Origin: Sphingomonas sp. LHG3406-1
Lineage (GTDB): Bacteria > Pseudomonadota > Alphaproteobacteria > Sphingomonadales > Sphingomonadaceae
DNA: 64,000 nucleotides
Reading direction: 5' to 3'
NCBI RefSeq assembly: GCF_029637485.1
Contig: NZ_CP069128.1
Location: 496,001-560,000, forward strand
The notes under the pieces are model-generated. The model saw only the letters and a list, made by a program, of their open reading frames with translations, was not told the origin of the DNA and did no database searches. Positions 1-9,487 of the stretch are shown here, one piece after another. Positions within the stretch are counted from its first letter, which is position 1. The number at the start of each line of letters is the position of its first letter. The position numbers were made by a program, and so were the translations under genes.

Positions 1-1032
1 GATGGCGCCGAGCAGCAGCCCAAACGCGATCCCCAGCGAGCCAATGGTGGTTCCGACGGTCACGAACACCTTCATCATGCCCTTCCGGCTCGCGCCCATG
101 GTGCGCAGGATGGCGATGTCGCGGGTCTTGGCGCGGACCAGCATGATCAGGCTCGACAGGATGTTGAATACCGCCACGAGGATGATCAGCGAAAGGACCA
201 CGAACATCGCCACCCTCTCGACTTCCAGTGCCTCGAAGATGGCGGCGTTCATGCTGCGCCAGTCGACCGCTTCGCCGCGCCCCTGGATGAGCTGGCGTAG
301 CGCCGGCATCTGATCGTCGATGCGATCGGGGTCGGTGACCTTGATCTCGATGTTACTGACCGCATCACCGAGCATCATGAAGGTCTGCGCGTCCTCCATC
401 GGCATGATGACGAAGGCATTGTCATAGTCGTAGACGCCCACCTCGAAGGTAGCTGCGACGGTGTAGCTGACGATGCGCGGGACGGTGCCGACGGGCGTTG
501 CTCGGCCGTCCGGGCTGATCAGGCTGATCTCGCCGCCAGGATAGGTGCCGAGCTGCAGGGCAAGCCGGGTGCCGATGGCCACGCAATTGCAGCCGGGCCT
601 GAGGTTGGCGAAGCTGCCGCTCTTCACACCGCCCGACAGCACCGGGTTCTCGCGGATGTCCGAAAGGCGCATGCCGCGCACCAGCACGCCTTCGACCCGG
701 CCGTTGGCGCTGGCCATCAGAGGCTGCTCGATCAGCGGGAGCGCGGAAGTGACGCCCGGGACCTTGCGGGTCCCGTCGGCGATGGCCTGCCAGCCTTCGA
801 TCCGCCCGTCATAACCGGTCATGATGGCATGGCCATTGAGGCCCGCCGTCTTCTCGAACAGTTCGGCGCGGAAGCCGTTCATCACGCTCATGACGATGAT
901 CAGGGCCGCGACGCCGAGTGCGACGGCCCCGAGGCTGATCATCGAGACGAGAAAGATGAAACGCTCGCCTTCTCCCTTGCCGGGAAGCAGGTAGCGCTTG
1001 GCAATGATCCGCTCATAGCGGTTGAGGATCAT
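1..1032 (-). CDS. LolC/LolE-type lipoprotein-releasing ABC permease (partial)
   Basis: Inner-membrane permease of the LolCDE family, which extracts lipoproteins from the inner membrane and hands them to LolA. The first 344 residues are visible; the 3' end lies outside the window. I see a short cytoplasmic N-terminus ([19 protein letters not shown]), a first membrane helix around residues 24-46, a long periplasmic domain, then a FtsX-type helix followed by [16 protein letters not shown], the conserved segment that contacts the ATPase. The ATG overlaps the proS stop as ATGA, so the two are co-translated. The partner lolD ATPase is presumably downstream, beyond the window. LolC and LolE cannot be told apart from this fragment. 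Confidence 0.9.
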   Translation of the reverse strand, partial: MILNRYERIIAKRYLLPGKGEGERFIFLVSMISLGAVALGVAALIIVMSVMNGFRAELFEKTAGLNGHAIMTGYDGRIEGWQAIADGTRKVPGVTSALPLIEQPLMASANGRVEGVLVRGMRLSDIRENPVLSGGVKSGSFANLRPGCNCVAIGTRLALQLGTYPGGEISLISPDGRATPVGTVPRIVSYTVAATFEVGVYDYDNAFVIMPMEDAQTFMMLGDAVSNIEIKVTDPDRIDDQMPALRQLIQGRGEAVDWRSMNAAIFEALEVERVAMFVVLSLIILVAVFNILSSLIMLVRAKTRDIAILRTMGASRKGMMKVFVTVGTTIGSLGIAFGLLLGAI

Positions 1033-2351
1033 GCGGTGAGCCTCGCCAAGGCGCTCTCGATGCTGAGCTCCTGCTTCTCGCCGGTGCGCCGGTCCTTGAG
1101 CTCGACGGTCCCGGCGGCCAGGCCGCGCGGACCGAGGATGAGCTGCTTGGGCAGGCCCATCAGGTCCATGCCGGCGAGCTTGGCCCCGCCCCGCTCGTCG
1201 CGATCGTCGTAGAGGGTGTCGACGCCAGCTTCGGTCAGCTTGGCATAGAGATCGGAAGCCGCTGCCTGCGACGCCGCATCGTCGCCGCGCATCGTGACGA
1301 GGCCGACCTGCCAGGGCGCCACCGCCTCGGGCCAGACGATGCCATTGTCGTCATGGCTAGCCTCGATGATCGCGCCAACCAAGCGGCTGACGCCAACGCC
1401 GTAGCTGCCCATGTGCGGAACGACGGTGCTTCCGTCGGGACCCGACACCTTCAGACCCATGGCATCGCTGTATTTGGTGCCGAAGTAGAAGATGTGGCCT
1501 ACCTCGATTCCGCGGCCGGTGCGCTGGCGATCGGCGGGCAGCTCGGCCCACTTTGCCTCGTCATGCGTCTCGTCGGTGGCGGCGTAGGTATTGTTCACCC
1601 GGTCGAACAAGCCCTTCAGCCCCGCCTCGTCGGCATAGTTGAGGTCGGACTGGCTCCAGTCGAAGCTGTCGTAGGCAGCGTCGTAGAAGACCTCGCTTTC
1701 GCCGGTCGGCGCAAGGACGATGAATTCGTGGCTGAGGTCGCCACCGATCGGGCCGTTGGCGGCGCGCATCGGCACCGCCTGGATGCCCAGCCGCTGGAAG
1801 GTGCGCAGATAGGCGAGCATCTGCTTGTAGTAGCTGAGCCGCGCGCCCGCCTCGTCGAGGTCGAAGCTGTAGGCGTCCTTCATCAGGAACTCGCGCCCGC
1901 GCATGACACCGAAGCGCGGGCGGACCTCGTCCCGGAACTTCCACTGAATATGGTAAAGCGTGCGCGGGAGTTCGCGGTAGGAACGCGTCTCAGCCGCGAA
2001 CAGCGCGGTGATCATCTCCTCGTTGGTCGGACCGTAGAGGATCTCGCGCTCGTGGCGGTCGCGAATGCGCAGCATCTCAGGGCCGTAGGCGTCGTAGCGC
2101 CCGCTCTGCCGCCACAGGTCGGCGGACTGGAGAGTCGGCATGAGCAGTTCGATGGCGCCTGCCTTATCCTGCTCCTCGCGCACGATCTGCTCAATCTTCT
2201 TGAGCACCCGGTGGCCGAGCGGAAGCCAGGCATAGATACCGGCAGCGGTCTGGCGGACGAGCCCGGCGCGGAGCATCAGCTTGTGGCTGACGATCTGGGC
2301 GTCGGCTGGGCTCTCCTTGAGGACGGGAAGGAAGGCTTGGGAAAGGCGCAT
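1029..2351 (-). CDS. proS: Prolyl-tRNA synthetase, short form without editing insert
   Basis: Charges tRNA-Pro with proline in the cytoplasm. The 440-residue protein shows class II synthetase signatures: motif 2 around [17 protein letters not shown] and motif 3 around [16 protein letters not shown], then an anticodon-binding C-terminal domain. It is about 130 residues shorter than the enterobacterial enzyme because the INS editing domain between motifs 2 and 3 is absent, as is usual in alphaproteobacteria. I start it at the ATG giving MRLSQAF, which matches family N-termini; 12 more codons are open upstream but look unlike the family. Editing of Ala-tRNA-Pro would have to be done in trans, possibly by the YbaK-like protein at 13133. 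Confidence 0.95.
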   Translation of the reverse strand: MRLSQAFLPVLKESPADAQIVSHKLMLRAGLVRQTAAGIYAWLPLGHRVLKKIEQIVREEQDKAGAIELLMPTLQSADLWRQSGRYDAYGPEMLRIRDRHEREILYGPTNEEMITALFAAETRSYRELPRTLYHIQWKFRDEVRPRFGVMRGREFLMKDAYSFDLDEAGARLSYYKQMLAYLRTFQRLGIQAVPMRAANGPIGGDLSHEFIVLAPTGESEVFYDAAYDSFDWSQSDLNYADEAGLKGLFDRVNNTYAATDETHDEAKWAELPADRQRTGRGIEVGHIFYFGTKYSDAMGLKVSGPDGSTVVPHMGSYGVGVSRLVGAIIEASHDDNGIVWPEAVAPWQVGLVTMRGDDAASQAAASDLYAKLTEAGVDTLYDDRDERGGAKLAGMDLMGLPKQLILGPRGLAAGTVELKDRRTGEKQELSIESALARLTA

Positions 2352-2662
2352 GTGCCGCTCCCTAGAGGCCGCCAGATGAACAGGCAATCACCGCCCTCCT
2401 GTTGCCGCTCCGACACAATGGCTGTGGAAAACTCGTCACGGCTAGGTCCTTCCTGATGACAAGTGGCGGAAAAGGCGGCAGCAATCAGTCTCCAAGCCGC
2501 GGCATACTCCTGCCGCGAAAGGTCCAAGGGGGCTGACGAGCAATCGTCACGCGAAGGCGCCCGGGTCGCTCTCACGAGCGGCCCGGGCGTTTTGCTTGTT
2601 CGGTAGCTTGCGGTTGACAGCCACTGCCTGCGCACGTAGCTGCGTTCCAGCGTATTAGCACG
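2352..2662. other. Intergenic region between proS and the his operon
   Basis: A divergent 311-base gap. No convincing coding frame. On the plus strand it holds a 7-bp perfect hairpin (CGCGGCA, loop TACTCC, TGCCGCG; 2498-2517), then a strong terminator at 2558-2593, and a TTGACA hexamer at 2614-2619 without a clear -10 partner. The two hairpins in one orientation look like a short non-coding transcript or an attenuated leader of the his operon. No run of His codons is visible, so it is not a classical his leader peptide. The minus-strand promoter of proS must also lie here. Confidence 0.5.
2558..2593 (+). terminator. Rho-independent terminator upstream of the his operon
   Basis: A 13-bp stem (left arm CGCCCGGGTCGCT, right arm AGCGGCCCGGGCG, one G-T type mismatch) closes a 6-base loop and is followed directly by TTTT. 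The poly-T lies on the plus-strand side only. It is 70 bases before the first his-operon gene, so it either ends a small upstream RNA or attenuates the his transcript. Confidence 0.75.
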
Positions 2663-2995
2663 ATGGAACAAACCGCCCCCTCCCCCGCCCCGACCCGCGA
2701 CGGCGCTTTCCTGACGGAGGAGCTGTGCCGTGCGCTGCTTACACCGCAATCGTCCGAGGAGATGGCGCGGCTGCTGACGGATCTCTGCACGCCGCAGGAG
2801 ATACGCACGCTTGCCGAGCGCTGGCACGTCGCCCGCCTGCTCGACGGGACCGACCTCTCCTATCGCGACATTCACGACGCCACCGGCGTTTCCACTACCA
2901 CGATCGTCCGCGTGGCGCGCTTTCTGCGCCAGGAGCCACACCAAGGTTATCGCGCGGCCATCGACGCCCTCGCTGGAGCAAAGAATGCTGATTGA
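2663..2995 (+). CDS. TrpR-like YerC/YecD-family repressor (HisR type)
   Basis: A 110-residue Trp-repressor-superfamily DNA-binding protein. The central part (SSEEMARLLTDLCTPQEIRT, then the helix-turn-helix TDLSYRDIHDATGVSTTTI) matches the YerC/YecD family. Family members at the head of alphaproteobacterial his operons are thought to be histidine-biosynthesis repressors; here the gene is the first of the his operon and overlaps hisG by 11 nt, which supports that role. The ATG has no Shine-Dalgarno in front of it and is immediately preceded by the imperfect palindrome CGTATTAGCACG (2651-2662), so translation may be leaderless and the palindrome a candidate operator. Function is inferred from family and position. 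Confidence 0.85.
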   Translation: MEQTAPSPAPTRDGAFLTEELCRALLTPQSSEEMARLLTDLCTPQEIRTLAERWHVARLLDGTDLSYRDIHDATGVSTTTIVRVARFLRQEPHQGYRAAIDALAGAKNAD

Positions 2996-3875
2996 CGCCG
3001 ATCGGCTGCACATCGCCATCCAGAAGAATGGCCGACTGGCCGACATCAGCCGCGAGTTGTTGAAGGACGCCGGCCTGCGCCTCCAGAATGGTCGCAATGC
3101 GCTGACGGCGCGCGTGGAGAATTTTGCCGCCGACATCATGTTCGTACGCGACGACGACATTCCGACGTTTGTCGCGGACGGTGTCTGCGAATTCGGGATC
3201 GTCGGCGGCAATGTGCTGGAAGAGTTCCGGCTGTCGTCCGGCGAACCCGATATAGAGGTGGTGGCGCCGCTCGGCGTGGCGCGCTGCTCGCTCAAGCTGG
3301 CGGCCCCGGAGACGGTCGATTGGAGCGGTCCGGCGATGCTGGAGGGTCAGCGTATCGCAACCTCTTATCCCAAGATCGTGGATGGCTGGCTTGCCGGGCA
3401 GGGTATCCGGGCTAGCGTGGTGAAGATGAACGGCGCAGTTGAGCTGGCACCGCGCCTCAAGATCGCACCATTCATCTGCGACCTGGTGTCCACCGGCGCC
3501 ACCCTCGAAGCCAATGGCCTGCGCGCCGTCGCCGATGTGTTCGACAGCGAAGCCGTGCTGATACGGACGACGCGCCCGGTCCCGGCGCAGCGCCAGGCGC
3601 TCGGCGAATCGCTGCTCAGCCGCATCGACGGCGTTCTCACGACCAAGGACGCGAAATACATCCTCCTCAACGCGCCGTCCGAAGCGCTGCCGGCGATCAC
3701 CCGCATCCTGCCCGGTGCCGATGCGCCGACGATCATTCCCCTGCACGGCCGTCCCGGCCATTTCGCGGTCCATGCCGTCGCCCGGGAATCCGTCTTCTGG
3801 GAGACGCTGGAAAAGCTGAAGGAGGCGGGCGCATCGGCGATTCTCGTCCTTCCCATCGAAAAGATGATGCCGTGA
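2985..3875 (+). CDS. hisG: ATP phosphoribosyltransferase, long form
   Basis: First step of histidine synthesis: ATP plus PRPP to phosphoribosyl-ATP. At 296 residues it is the long, self-contained HisG with a C-terminal regulatory domain (about residues 220-296, around GRPGHFAVHAVARESVFWE), so no HisZ subunit is needed and feedback by histidine is expected. The catalytic part shows QNGRNALTARVENFAADIMF and the PRPP loop region DLVSTGATLEANGLR. The start ATG has GGAG seven bases upstream and lies inside the end of the regulator gene. The stop overlaps hisD as GTGA. Confidence 0.95.
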   Translation: MLIDADRLHIAIQKNGRLADISRELLKDAGLRLQNGRNALTARVENFAADIMFVRDDDIPTFVADGVCEFGIVGGNVLEEFRLSSGEPDIEVVAPLGVARCSLKLAAPETVDWSGPAMLEGQRIATSYPKIVDGWLAGQGIRASVVKMNGAVELAPRLKIAPFICDLVSTGATLEANGLRAVADVFDSEAVLIRTTRPVPAQRQALGESLLSRIDGVLTTKDAKYILLNAPSEALPAITRILPGADAPTIIPLHGRPGHFAVHAVARESVFWETLEKLKEAGASAILVLPIEKMMP

Positions 3876-5155
3876 CTCCTCTTGTCTGGTCCGAACTGAC
3901 AGCGGCAGAGCAGAGAGCCGCCCTCGCCCGTCCCGCAGCCCGACGCTCGCCGGAGCTGGTAGCCGGCGTGACGGCCATCATCGAAGAGGTGCGTGACGGA
4001 GGCTGGAACGCCCTGGTCCGGATCGCCGAGCGCATCGACGGTCGTGCGCCGGAAAAGGTGACGGTCGCCCCGATCGCCGCCGCCGCCCGCGCTGCCCTGC
4101 CGCCCCAGGACGTCGCCGCGATAGAGCTCGCCGCACGCAACATCAGCGCTTTCCATGAGGCCAGCCGACCCAGCGACACCTTGGTCGAAACCATGCCCGG
4201 CCTTACGGTCGAGAAGGCGTGGCGCCCTCTTGATCGCGTCGGCCTTTACGTGCCCGGCGGTGCCACCCCCCTCTTCTCGACCCTGCTGATGCTGGCGCTT
4301 CCCGCTCGGGCGGCGGGTGTCAGCGAGATTATCGTTGTCACGCCACCGAGCGAGCACGGCCTTGCCCCCGCCATCGCGCTTGCCGCCGAGCTGTGCGGGA
4401 TTCAAGCCGTCTGGACCGTCGGCGGCGCACAGGCGGTGGCGGCCCTCGCCTTCGGCGCAGGTGACATTCCTGCGGTCCCCAAGGTCTGCGGTCCGGGCAA
4501 CGCCTGGGTGGCCGAAGCCAAGACCCAGGTCAGTGCGCTTCCGGGTGGCCCGGCCATCGACATGCCCGCGGGCCCGTCCGAGCTGATGGTCATCGCTGAC
4601 GAAGGCGCTTCGCCCTCCATGGTGGCCGCCGACCTGCTCAGTCAAGCTGAACATGACGCTTCCGCGCAGGTGCTGCTGGTAACCACCGACGCGATCCTTG
4701 CTGCGCGCATTGCCGAAGAAGTCGCGCAGCAGGTCGCCATGCTGCCGCGTGCCGACCTCGCCCGGCAGTCGCTGGAGCATGGCCGGACTATCATCGCCCG
4801 CAGCCTCGACGAGGCCGCAGTCATCGCAAACACCTATGCGCCCGAGCATCTCTGCCTGGCCGTCGATAATCCCGAGCCCATGGTCCGCGCCGTTTCCAAT
4901 GCGGGCGCCATCTTCGCTGGTCATGCCGCGGCGGAGAGCTTCGGTGATTATCTGGCGGGCTCCAGCCATGTCCTTCCGACCGATGGCGCTGCCCGCGCCT
5001 GGAGCGGTATTACCGTGCAAAGTTTCATGAAGGCGATCAGTATCCAGCGCGTCTCGGTTGAGGCCGGTCGCGCCCTTGCCGCTCCGGCAGCGGCGCTGGC
5101 CCGGCTCGAGGCACTTGAAGCCCACGCCCGTGCGGCGGAAGCGAGGGCGGGATGA
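3872..5155 (+). CDS. hisD: Histidinol dehydrogenase
   Basis: Last two oxidations of the pathway, L-histidinol to L-histidine, NAD- and zinc-dependent. The 427-residue length is normal. Family motifs are all present: YVPGGATPLFSTLLMLALPA, GPGNAWVAEAK, DMPAGPSELMVIAD, the zinc-site region QAEHD, APEHL with the catalytic Glu-His pair, and SFGDYLAGSSHVLPT. It starts with GTG, overlapping the hisG stop by 4 nt, and its own stop overlaps the next gene as ATGA, so translation is coupled. Confidence 0.96.
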   Translation: MTPLVWSELTAAEQRAALARPAARRSPELVAGVTAIIEEVRDGGWNALVRIAERIDGRAPEKVTVAPIAAAARAALPPQDVAAIELAARNISAFHEASRPSDTLVETMPGLTVEKAWRPLDRVGLYVPGGATPLFSTLLMLALPARAAGVSEIIVVTPPSEHGLAPAIALAAELCGIQAVWTVGGAQAVAALAFGAGDIPAVPKVCGPGNAWVAEAKTQVSALPGGPAIDMPAGPSELMVIADEGASPSMVAADLLSQAEHDASAQVLLVTTDAILAARIAEEVAQQVAMLPRADLARQSLEHGRTIIARSLDEAAVIANTYAPEHLCLAVDNPEPMVRAVSNAGAIFAGHAAAESFGDYLAGSSHVLPTDGAARAWSGITVQSFMKAISIQRVSVEAGRALAAPAAALARLEALEAHARAAEARAG

Positions 5156-6807
5156 TCGGCCTCGCCCGGCGCCTCGCGCGTCCTGAGATCCTTGCGCTCG
5201 CCCCCTTCGACCTCGGCAACCGCGCGCCCGATCCCGACGCGATCAAGCTCGACGCCAACGAGAGTCCGTTCGGCCCTCTGTCGGGTGGAAGCGTCGCCGC
5301 CGGCGTGAACCGCTATCCCGAACCCCAGCCGCAGCGTCTGCGTGGCGCCATGGCGTCACTCTATGGCGTTGCACCCGAGCAGTTCCTGATCACCCGGGGC
5401 GGCGACGATGCCATCGACCTTCTCTGCCGCACTTTCCTGCGCGGAGCCGAGGACAAGGTTGCGGTCACGACGCCGAGCTTTTCGGCATATGCCCACTTCG
5501 CGCAACTGCAGGGCGCGACCGTCGTCGAGATCCCGCTCAATCCGAACTTTGATCTCGACGCCGACCCGGTGGTCGCCACTGTGGAGGGCGATCCGTCCTT
5601 CAAGCTGCTTTTCCTCTGCACGCCGAACAATCCGACCGGCAACGCCGTCGATCCCGCAATCATCCTGCGTATCGTGGATGCCCTCCCCGACGTCATGATC
5701 ATCGCCGACGAGGCCTATCTCGAGTTCAGCGACAGCACCTCCTTGGTCGCGGAAGCGATCGCGCGTCCTAACCTGCTAGTGCTCAAGACCCTCTCCAAGG
5801 CTTTCGCGCTCGCCGGAGCGCGTGTTGGTGGGCTTGTCGGACCGACGGAAACGCTGGAGATCGTTGCCCGCGCGCTGCCGCCCTACCCGCTTCCGACCCT
5901 CTCGATTGCGGCGGCGCTCGAGGCGCTGCAGCCCGCGCGGCGTGCCGTGCACCGGGAGCGGATCGCGCAGCTGCTGTCGGAGCGGGACCGCGTCGCGCCC
6001 CTGATCGCCCGTTCGCCGCACGTCCGTCGGGTCTTTCCGAGCGCAGGCAACTTCCTCTTCCTCGAGACGAGCGATACGGAAGCGCTTGCGGCGCGCCTGA
6101 GCGCGGAGGGCATTCGCGTCCGCTACCGTCCCAATGCCGCGCCCGGCGGCATTCGCCTCACCATCGGTACGCGCGAAGAGAATGACGCCGCCCTTGCTGC
6201 CTTCGGTGTTTCCGTCGGACAGACTGCTTCCCGCCGCGCCGAGATCGCTCGCGACACCAAGGAAACCCGCATTGCCCTTGCGCTCGATCTCGATCGGGAG
6301 GCACCGCGGCGGATCGACACAGGCATTCCCTACTACGATCACATGCTGGACCAGGTGGCGGCGCATGGCGGTTTCAGCCTGATCCTTGCTTGTGAGGGCG
6401 ATCTCGAGATCGATCCCCATCACACAATCGAGGATGTCGCCATTGCGCTTGGCCAAGGGCTCAAGGCAGCACTCGGCGACAAGCGCGGGATCGGACGCTT
6501 CGGCTTTGCACTGCCGATGGACGAGACCGAAGCACAGGTACTGATCGACCTGTCGGGCCGCCCGTTCGCCAAGTTCGACGGATCCTTCGAGGCTTCGCAT
6601 ATCGGAGACTATCCGACCGAGATGACGCCGCACGTCTTTCGCAGCCTCGCGGACAGTCTCGGGGCCGCTATCCACGTGCGCGTCGCGGGCGAGAACGACC
6701 ATCACAAGGTCGAGGCCTGCTTCAAAGCCTTCGGCAGAGCCTTGCGCCAAGCCCTTGCGATCGAGGGAAGAGTCGACTCGCTGCCAAGCACCAAGGGCAT
6801 GCTGTGA
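5152..6807 (+). CDS. hisCB: HisC-HisB fusion: histidinol-phosphate aminotransferase / imidazoleglycerol-phosphate dehydratase
   Basis: A single 551-codon frame joins two enzymes of the pathway. Residues 1 to about 352 are HisC, a PLP aminotransferase, with LDANESPFG, TPNNPTGN, DEAYLEFSD and the PLP lysine K216 in TLSKAFALAG. Residues about 360-551 are the dehydratase domain, starting RRAEIARDTKETRIALALDL, with metal-binding DPHHTIEDVAIALG (421-434), NDHHKVEACFKAFGRAL and the typical end LPSTKGML. The linker is under ten residues and has no in-frame ATG, GTG or TTG near the junction, so separate HisB translation is unlikely. The known HisB fusion partner is the phosphatase HisN; HisC as partner is unusual to my knowledge. 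The neighbouring stop and start overlap by 4 nt. Confidence 0.92.
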   Translation: MIGLARRLARPEILALAPFDLGNRAPDPDAIKLDANESPFGPLSGGSVAAGVNRYPEPQPQRLRGAMASLYGVAPEQFLITRGGDDAIDLLCRTFLRGAEDKVAVTTPSFSAYAHFAQLQGATVVEIPLNPNFDLDADPVVATVEGDPSFKLLFLCTPNNPTGNAVDPAIILRIVDALPDVMIIADEAYLEFSDSTSLVAEAIARPNLLVLKTLSKAFALAGARVGGLVGPTETLEIVARALPPYPLPTLSIAAALEALQPARRAVHRERIAQLLSERDRVAPLIARSPHVRRVFPSAGNFLFLETSDTEALAARLSAEGIRVRYRPNAAPGGIRLTIGTREENDAALAAFGVSVGQTASRRAEIARDTKETRIALALDLDREAPRRIDTGIPYYDHMLDQVAAHGGFSLILACEGDLEIDPHHTIEDVAIALGQGLKAALGDKRGIGRFGFALPMDETEAQVLIDLSGRPFAKFDGSFEASHIGDYPTEMTPHVFRSLADSLGAAIHVRVAGENDHHKVEACFKAFGRALRQALAIEGRVDSLPSTKGML

Positions 6808-7391
6808 GCGCTCGAGTCACTCTGGTCGACGTCGGCTATGGCAATATCAACTCGATCGAGACCGCACTTCGCCGCCTCGGTGCCGAGGTCGTTCGGAGCG
6901 GGGATCCGCAAGGAGTCGCCATGGCCGAACGGCTGCTGCTCCCGGGAGTCGGTGCCGCTGGTTATGCAATGGAGCGGATCGACACACTTGGCCTCGCGCC
7001 GGCGCTCAAGGCCTATCGCCGTCCCGCCCTTGGCATCTGCCTTGGAATGCACCTGCTCTTCGAGCGCAGCGAGGAGGGTGACGTCCAATCTCTCGGGCTG
7101 ATCCCCGGGGTGATTCGCAGACTTGCTTCTGCGCCCGGCCTGACGGTGCCGCACATGGGCTGGAGCAGGCTTGAGGTGCTTAGCGAGGAAGCTGGCATAA
7201 ACGACGGCGACTACGTCTATTTTGCACATAGCTATGCGGCTGAGGACGGCCCGGCCACGATCGCCCGGGCGCTGCATGGCACCACCATCCCTGCCATCGT
7301 GCGCAGCGCCAACTGGACCGGCGCGCAATTCCACCCCGAGCGATCCGGTGCTGCCGGCGCGCGCTTCCTGAAGGCCTGGCTCGACGCATGA
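6804..7391 (+). CDS. hisH: Imidazole glycerol phosphate synthase, glutaminase subunit
   Basis: Class I glutamine amidotransferase that feeds ammonia to HisF. The triad is complete: Cys79 in GICLGMH, His177 and Glu179 in FHPER. Length 195 residues is normal. It starts with GTG overlapping the previous stop (GTGA) and ends overlapping hisA (ATGA). It works as a heterodimer with the HisF encoded two genes downstream. Confidence 0.96.
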   Translation: MSARVTLVDVGYGNINSIETALRRLGAEVVRSGDPQGVAMAERLLLPGVGAAGYAMERIDTLGLAPALKAYRRPALGICLGMHLLFERSEEGDVQSLGLIPGVIRRLASAPGLTVPHMGWSRLEVLSEEAGINDGDYVYFAHSYAAEDGPATIARALHGTTIPAIVRSANWTGAQFHPERSGAAGARFLKAWLDA

Positions 7392-8104
7392 TACTCTATC
7401 CCGCCATGGACCTGATCGGCGGCCGCATTGTGCGGCTGCGCCAGGGGCGCTTCGACGAGGTGACCTTCTACGCGCCCGCGCCTGCAGCCGCGCTGGCTTC
7501 ATTCGCCGAAGCAGGCGCGGAGTGGGCGCATGTCGTCGACCTGGACGGCGCCAAGGCTGGCGAACCCGCCCAGCATGCCCTTCTCGCCGGGCTTGCAGGT
7601 TCGACCACGCTCAAGCTGCAGGTCGCCGGGGGCGTGCGCACCGCCGGCCACGTGGCGGCCCTGCTCGACGCTGGCGCAGCGCGCGTGGTGGTCGGCAGCC
7701 TCGCCGTGCGCGACCCGGAAGCCACCAGTGTCCTGCTCGAGCGGTTCGGGCCGGAGCGGATCACCCTCTCGCTCGACGTGCGCATGATTGACGGGGTGCC
7801 GCTCGTCGCGACGCATGGCTGGCAGGAGGATAGCGGATTGAGCCTGTGGGACGTCGCCGCGCGCTACCCTGCCGCCCGCCACCTGCTGCTGACCGATATC
7901 GGGCGTGACGGCATGCTTCAGGGCCCCAATCACGAACTTCTCGCCGAAGCGGTCACCCGCCTTCCCCATCTCGCCGTCCAGGCCAGCGGGGGCGTGACCG
8001 GCCTCAGTGACCTCGACCGGCTCACCACCGATGGTGCCATCCTCGGTCGCGCGATGTGGGAGGGAAGGATCGACCTTGCGGAGGCGCTCCGTGCCTGCCG
8101 CTAG
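7388..8104 (+). CDS. hisA: ProFAR isomerase
   Basis: 1-(5-phosphoribosyl)-5-[(5-phosphoribosylamino)methylideneamino]imidazole-4-carboxamide isomerase, a TIM barrel with the Amadori-type rearrangement before HisF/HisH. The two expected catalytic aspartates sit at D8 (YPAMDLIGG) and D130 ([10 protein letters not shown]); the phosphate loops GGVRTAG and [10 protein letters not shown] are visible. 238 residues. The gene overlaps hisF by 14 nt. Confidence 0.95.
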   Translation: MILYPAMDLIGGRIVRLRQGRFDEVTFYAPAPAAALASFAEAGAEWAHVVDLDGAKAGEPAQHALLAGLAGSTTLKLQVAGGVRTAGHVAALLDAGAARVVVGSLAVRDPEATSVLLERFGPERITLSLDVRMIDGVPLVATHGWQEDSGLSLWDVAARYPAARHLLLTDIGRDGMLQGPNHELLAEAVTRLPHLAVQASGGVTGLSDLDRLTTDGAILGRAMWEGRIDLAEALRACR

Positions 8105-8858
8105 GATCATCCCCTGCCTCGATGTGGCGGAAGGCCGCGTGGTGAAGGGCGTCCGGTTCCGCGACCATCGCGACATCGGCGACATCGTCGAACATGCGCT
8201 GCGCTATTCGGCCGAGGGAGCAGACGAACTGGTCTTCTACGAGATCAAGGCAAGCGCCGAAGGCCGCAGCCTCGACCTCGGCTGGGTCGAGCGGGTCGCG
8301 GCCGTCATCGACATTCCCTTCTGCGTCGCCGGCGGAATCCGTGATCGTGAGACCGCTGCCGCCGTCCTCGAAGCGGGGGCGGACAAGGTGTCGGTCAATT
8401 CGCCGGCGCTCGAGGATCCCGACCTGATCACCAAGCTCGCGCGCGACTTCGGCAGCCAGTGCGTGGTCGTCGGGATCGACAGCCTCGAAGGCGCCGACGG
8501 CATCTACCGGGTGAAGCAATATACCGGCTCGCCCAACTCCACCCGCGACAGTGGGCGCGAAGCGGTCGCCTGGGCGCGCGAGGCAGTCGAGCGAGGTGCC
8601 GGCGAGATCGTGCTCAACGCCATGGCCCGGGACGGCGTGCGACAGGGCTACGACCTTCCTCATGCGCGTGACGTCATGGCGGCTGTGGACGTGCCGCTGG
8701 TTGTCAGCGGCGGGGCGGGTGCGCCCGAGCATTTCCGGGACGCTTTCCGGGCTGGAGCCAGCGGCGCCCTTGCCGCCACGGTCTTCCATGACCGCAAGAT
8801 TGCCATTCCCGAGCTGAAGGCCTGGCTGGCCGAAGAAGGCATAGAGGTGCGCCGATGA
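8091..8858 (+). CDS. hisF: Imidazole glycerol phosphate synthase, cyclase subunit
   Basis: TIM-barrel cyclase that uses ammonia from HisH to form IGP and AICAR. The catalytic aspartates are at the usual positions, D11 (RIIPCLDV) and D130 ([10 protein letters not shown]). I choose the GTG that gives [12 protein letters not shown] and exactly 255 residues; the frame is open further upstream but that stretch is hisA sequence. The start lies inside the end of hisA (14-nt overlap) and the stop overlaps hisIE as ATGA. Confidence 0.95.
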   Translation: MPAARIIPCLDVAEGRVVKGVRFRDHRDIGDIVEHALRYSAEGADELVFYEIKASAEGRSLDLGWVERVAAVIDIPFCVAGGIRDRETAAAVLEAGADKVSVNSPALEDPDLITKLARDFGSQCVVVGIDSLEGADGIYRVKQYTGSPNSTRDSGREAVAWAREAVERGAGEIVLNAMARDGVRQGYDLPHARDVMAAVDVPLVVSGGAGAPEHFRDAFRAGASGALAATVFHDRKIAIPELKAWLAEEGIEVRR

Positions 8859-9487
8859 TCGACCCTGACCGTCTGGCTTGGGACAAGATGGACGGCCTCA
8901 TTCCCGCCATCGTGCAGGATAGCGCTACCGGTCAGCTGCTCATGGTCGGCTACATGAACCGCCAGGCGCTCGCCGCGACGCTCGACAGCGGCGAGGTCAC
9001 CTTCTTCAGCCGCTCCAAGGATCGCCTGTGGCGGAAGGGTGAGACCAGCGGCAACGTGCTGAAGGTCGCCTCACTGCATGGCGACTGCGATGGCGATGCC
9101 CTGCTCGTCCTTGCCGAACCGGCAGGGCCCACCTGTCACCTTGGGACCGACAGCTGCTTCGGCACCGAAGCACCGGGCGCGGGCTGGCTCGGCTCCCTGG
9201 AACGGATCGTGGCCATGCGGGCCGGGGCCGCACCGGAAGACAGCTATACCGCGCGCCTGCTGGCCGGCGGCCCGGGCAAGGCGGCGCAGAAGGTCGGAGA
9301 AGAAGGTGTGGAAGTCGCGCTCGCAGCGGTCAGCCGAGATGCCGCAGGTCTCCGCGAGGAAGCCGGAGACCTGCTTTTCCACCTTCTCGTGACCCTTCGT
9401 TCACGCGACGTGAGCCTCGCCTCGGTAATCGAGACTTTGCGGCAGCGGCACAAGCCCATGAGAACGGGGAAAGAACAAAGCGCTTGA
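8855..9487 (+). CDS. hisIE: Bifunctional phosphoribosyl-AMP cyclohydrolase / phosphoribosyl-ATP pyrophosphatase
   Basis: Two-domain enzyme for steps 2 and 3 of the pathway. The HisI domain (about residues 1-107) has [25 protein letters not shown], the DCDGDALL metal site and the zinc-site cysteines in [10 protein letters not shown]. The HisE domain (about 112-205) has [13 protein letters not shown] and [14 protein letters not shown]. Many alphaproteobacteria carry hisI and hisE separately, so the fusion is notable but well known from enterobacteria. It is the last gene of the operon; its 3' end already contains the first of three GAAC-N7-GAAC boxes and there is no terminator after it. Confidence 0.95.
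   Translation: MIDPDRLAWDKMDGLIPAIVQDSATGQLLMVGYMNRQALAATLDSGEVTFFSRSKDRLWRKGETSGNVLKVASLHGDCDGDALLVLAEPAGPTCHLGTDSCFGTEAPGAGWLGSLERIVAMRAGAAPEDSYTARLLAGGPGKAAQKVGEEGVEVALAAVSRDAAGLREEAGDLLFHLLVTLRSRDVSLASVIETLRQRHKPMRTGKEQSA

Noticed and set aside
2440..2600. SRP RNA, 6S RNA or a his leader peptide
   Set aside because: No GGAAG/GCAGCC core of SRP RNA, no long 6S-like bulged hairpin and no run of His codons.
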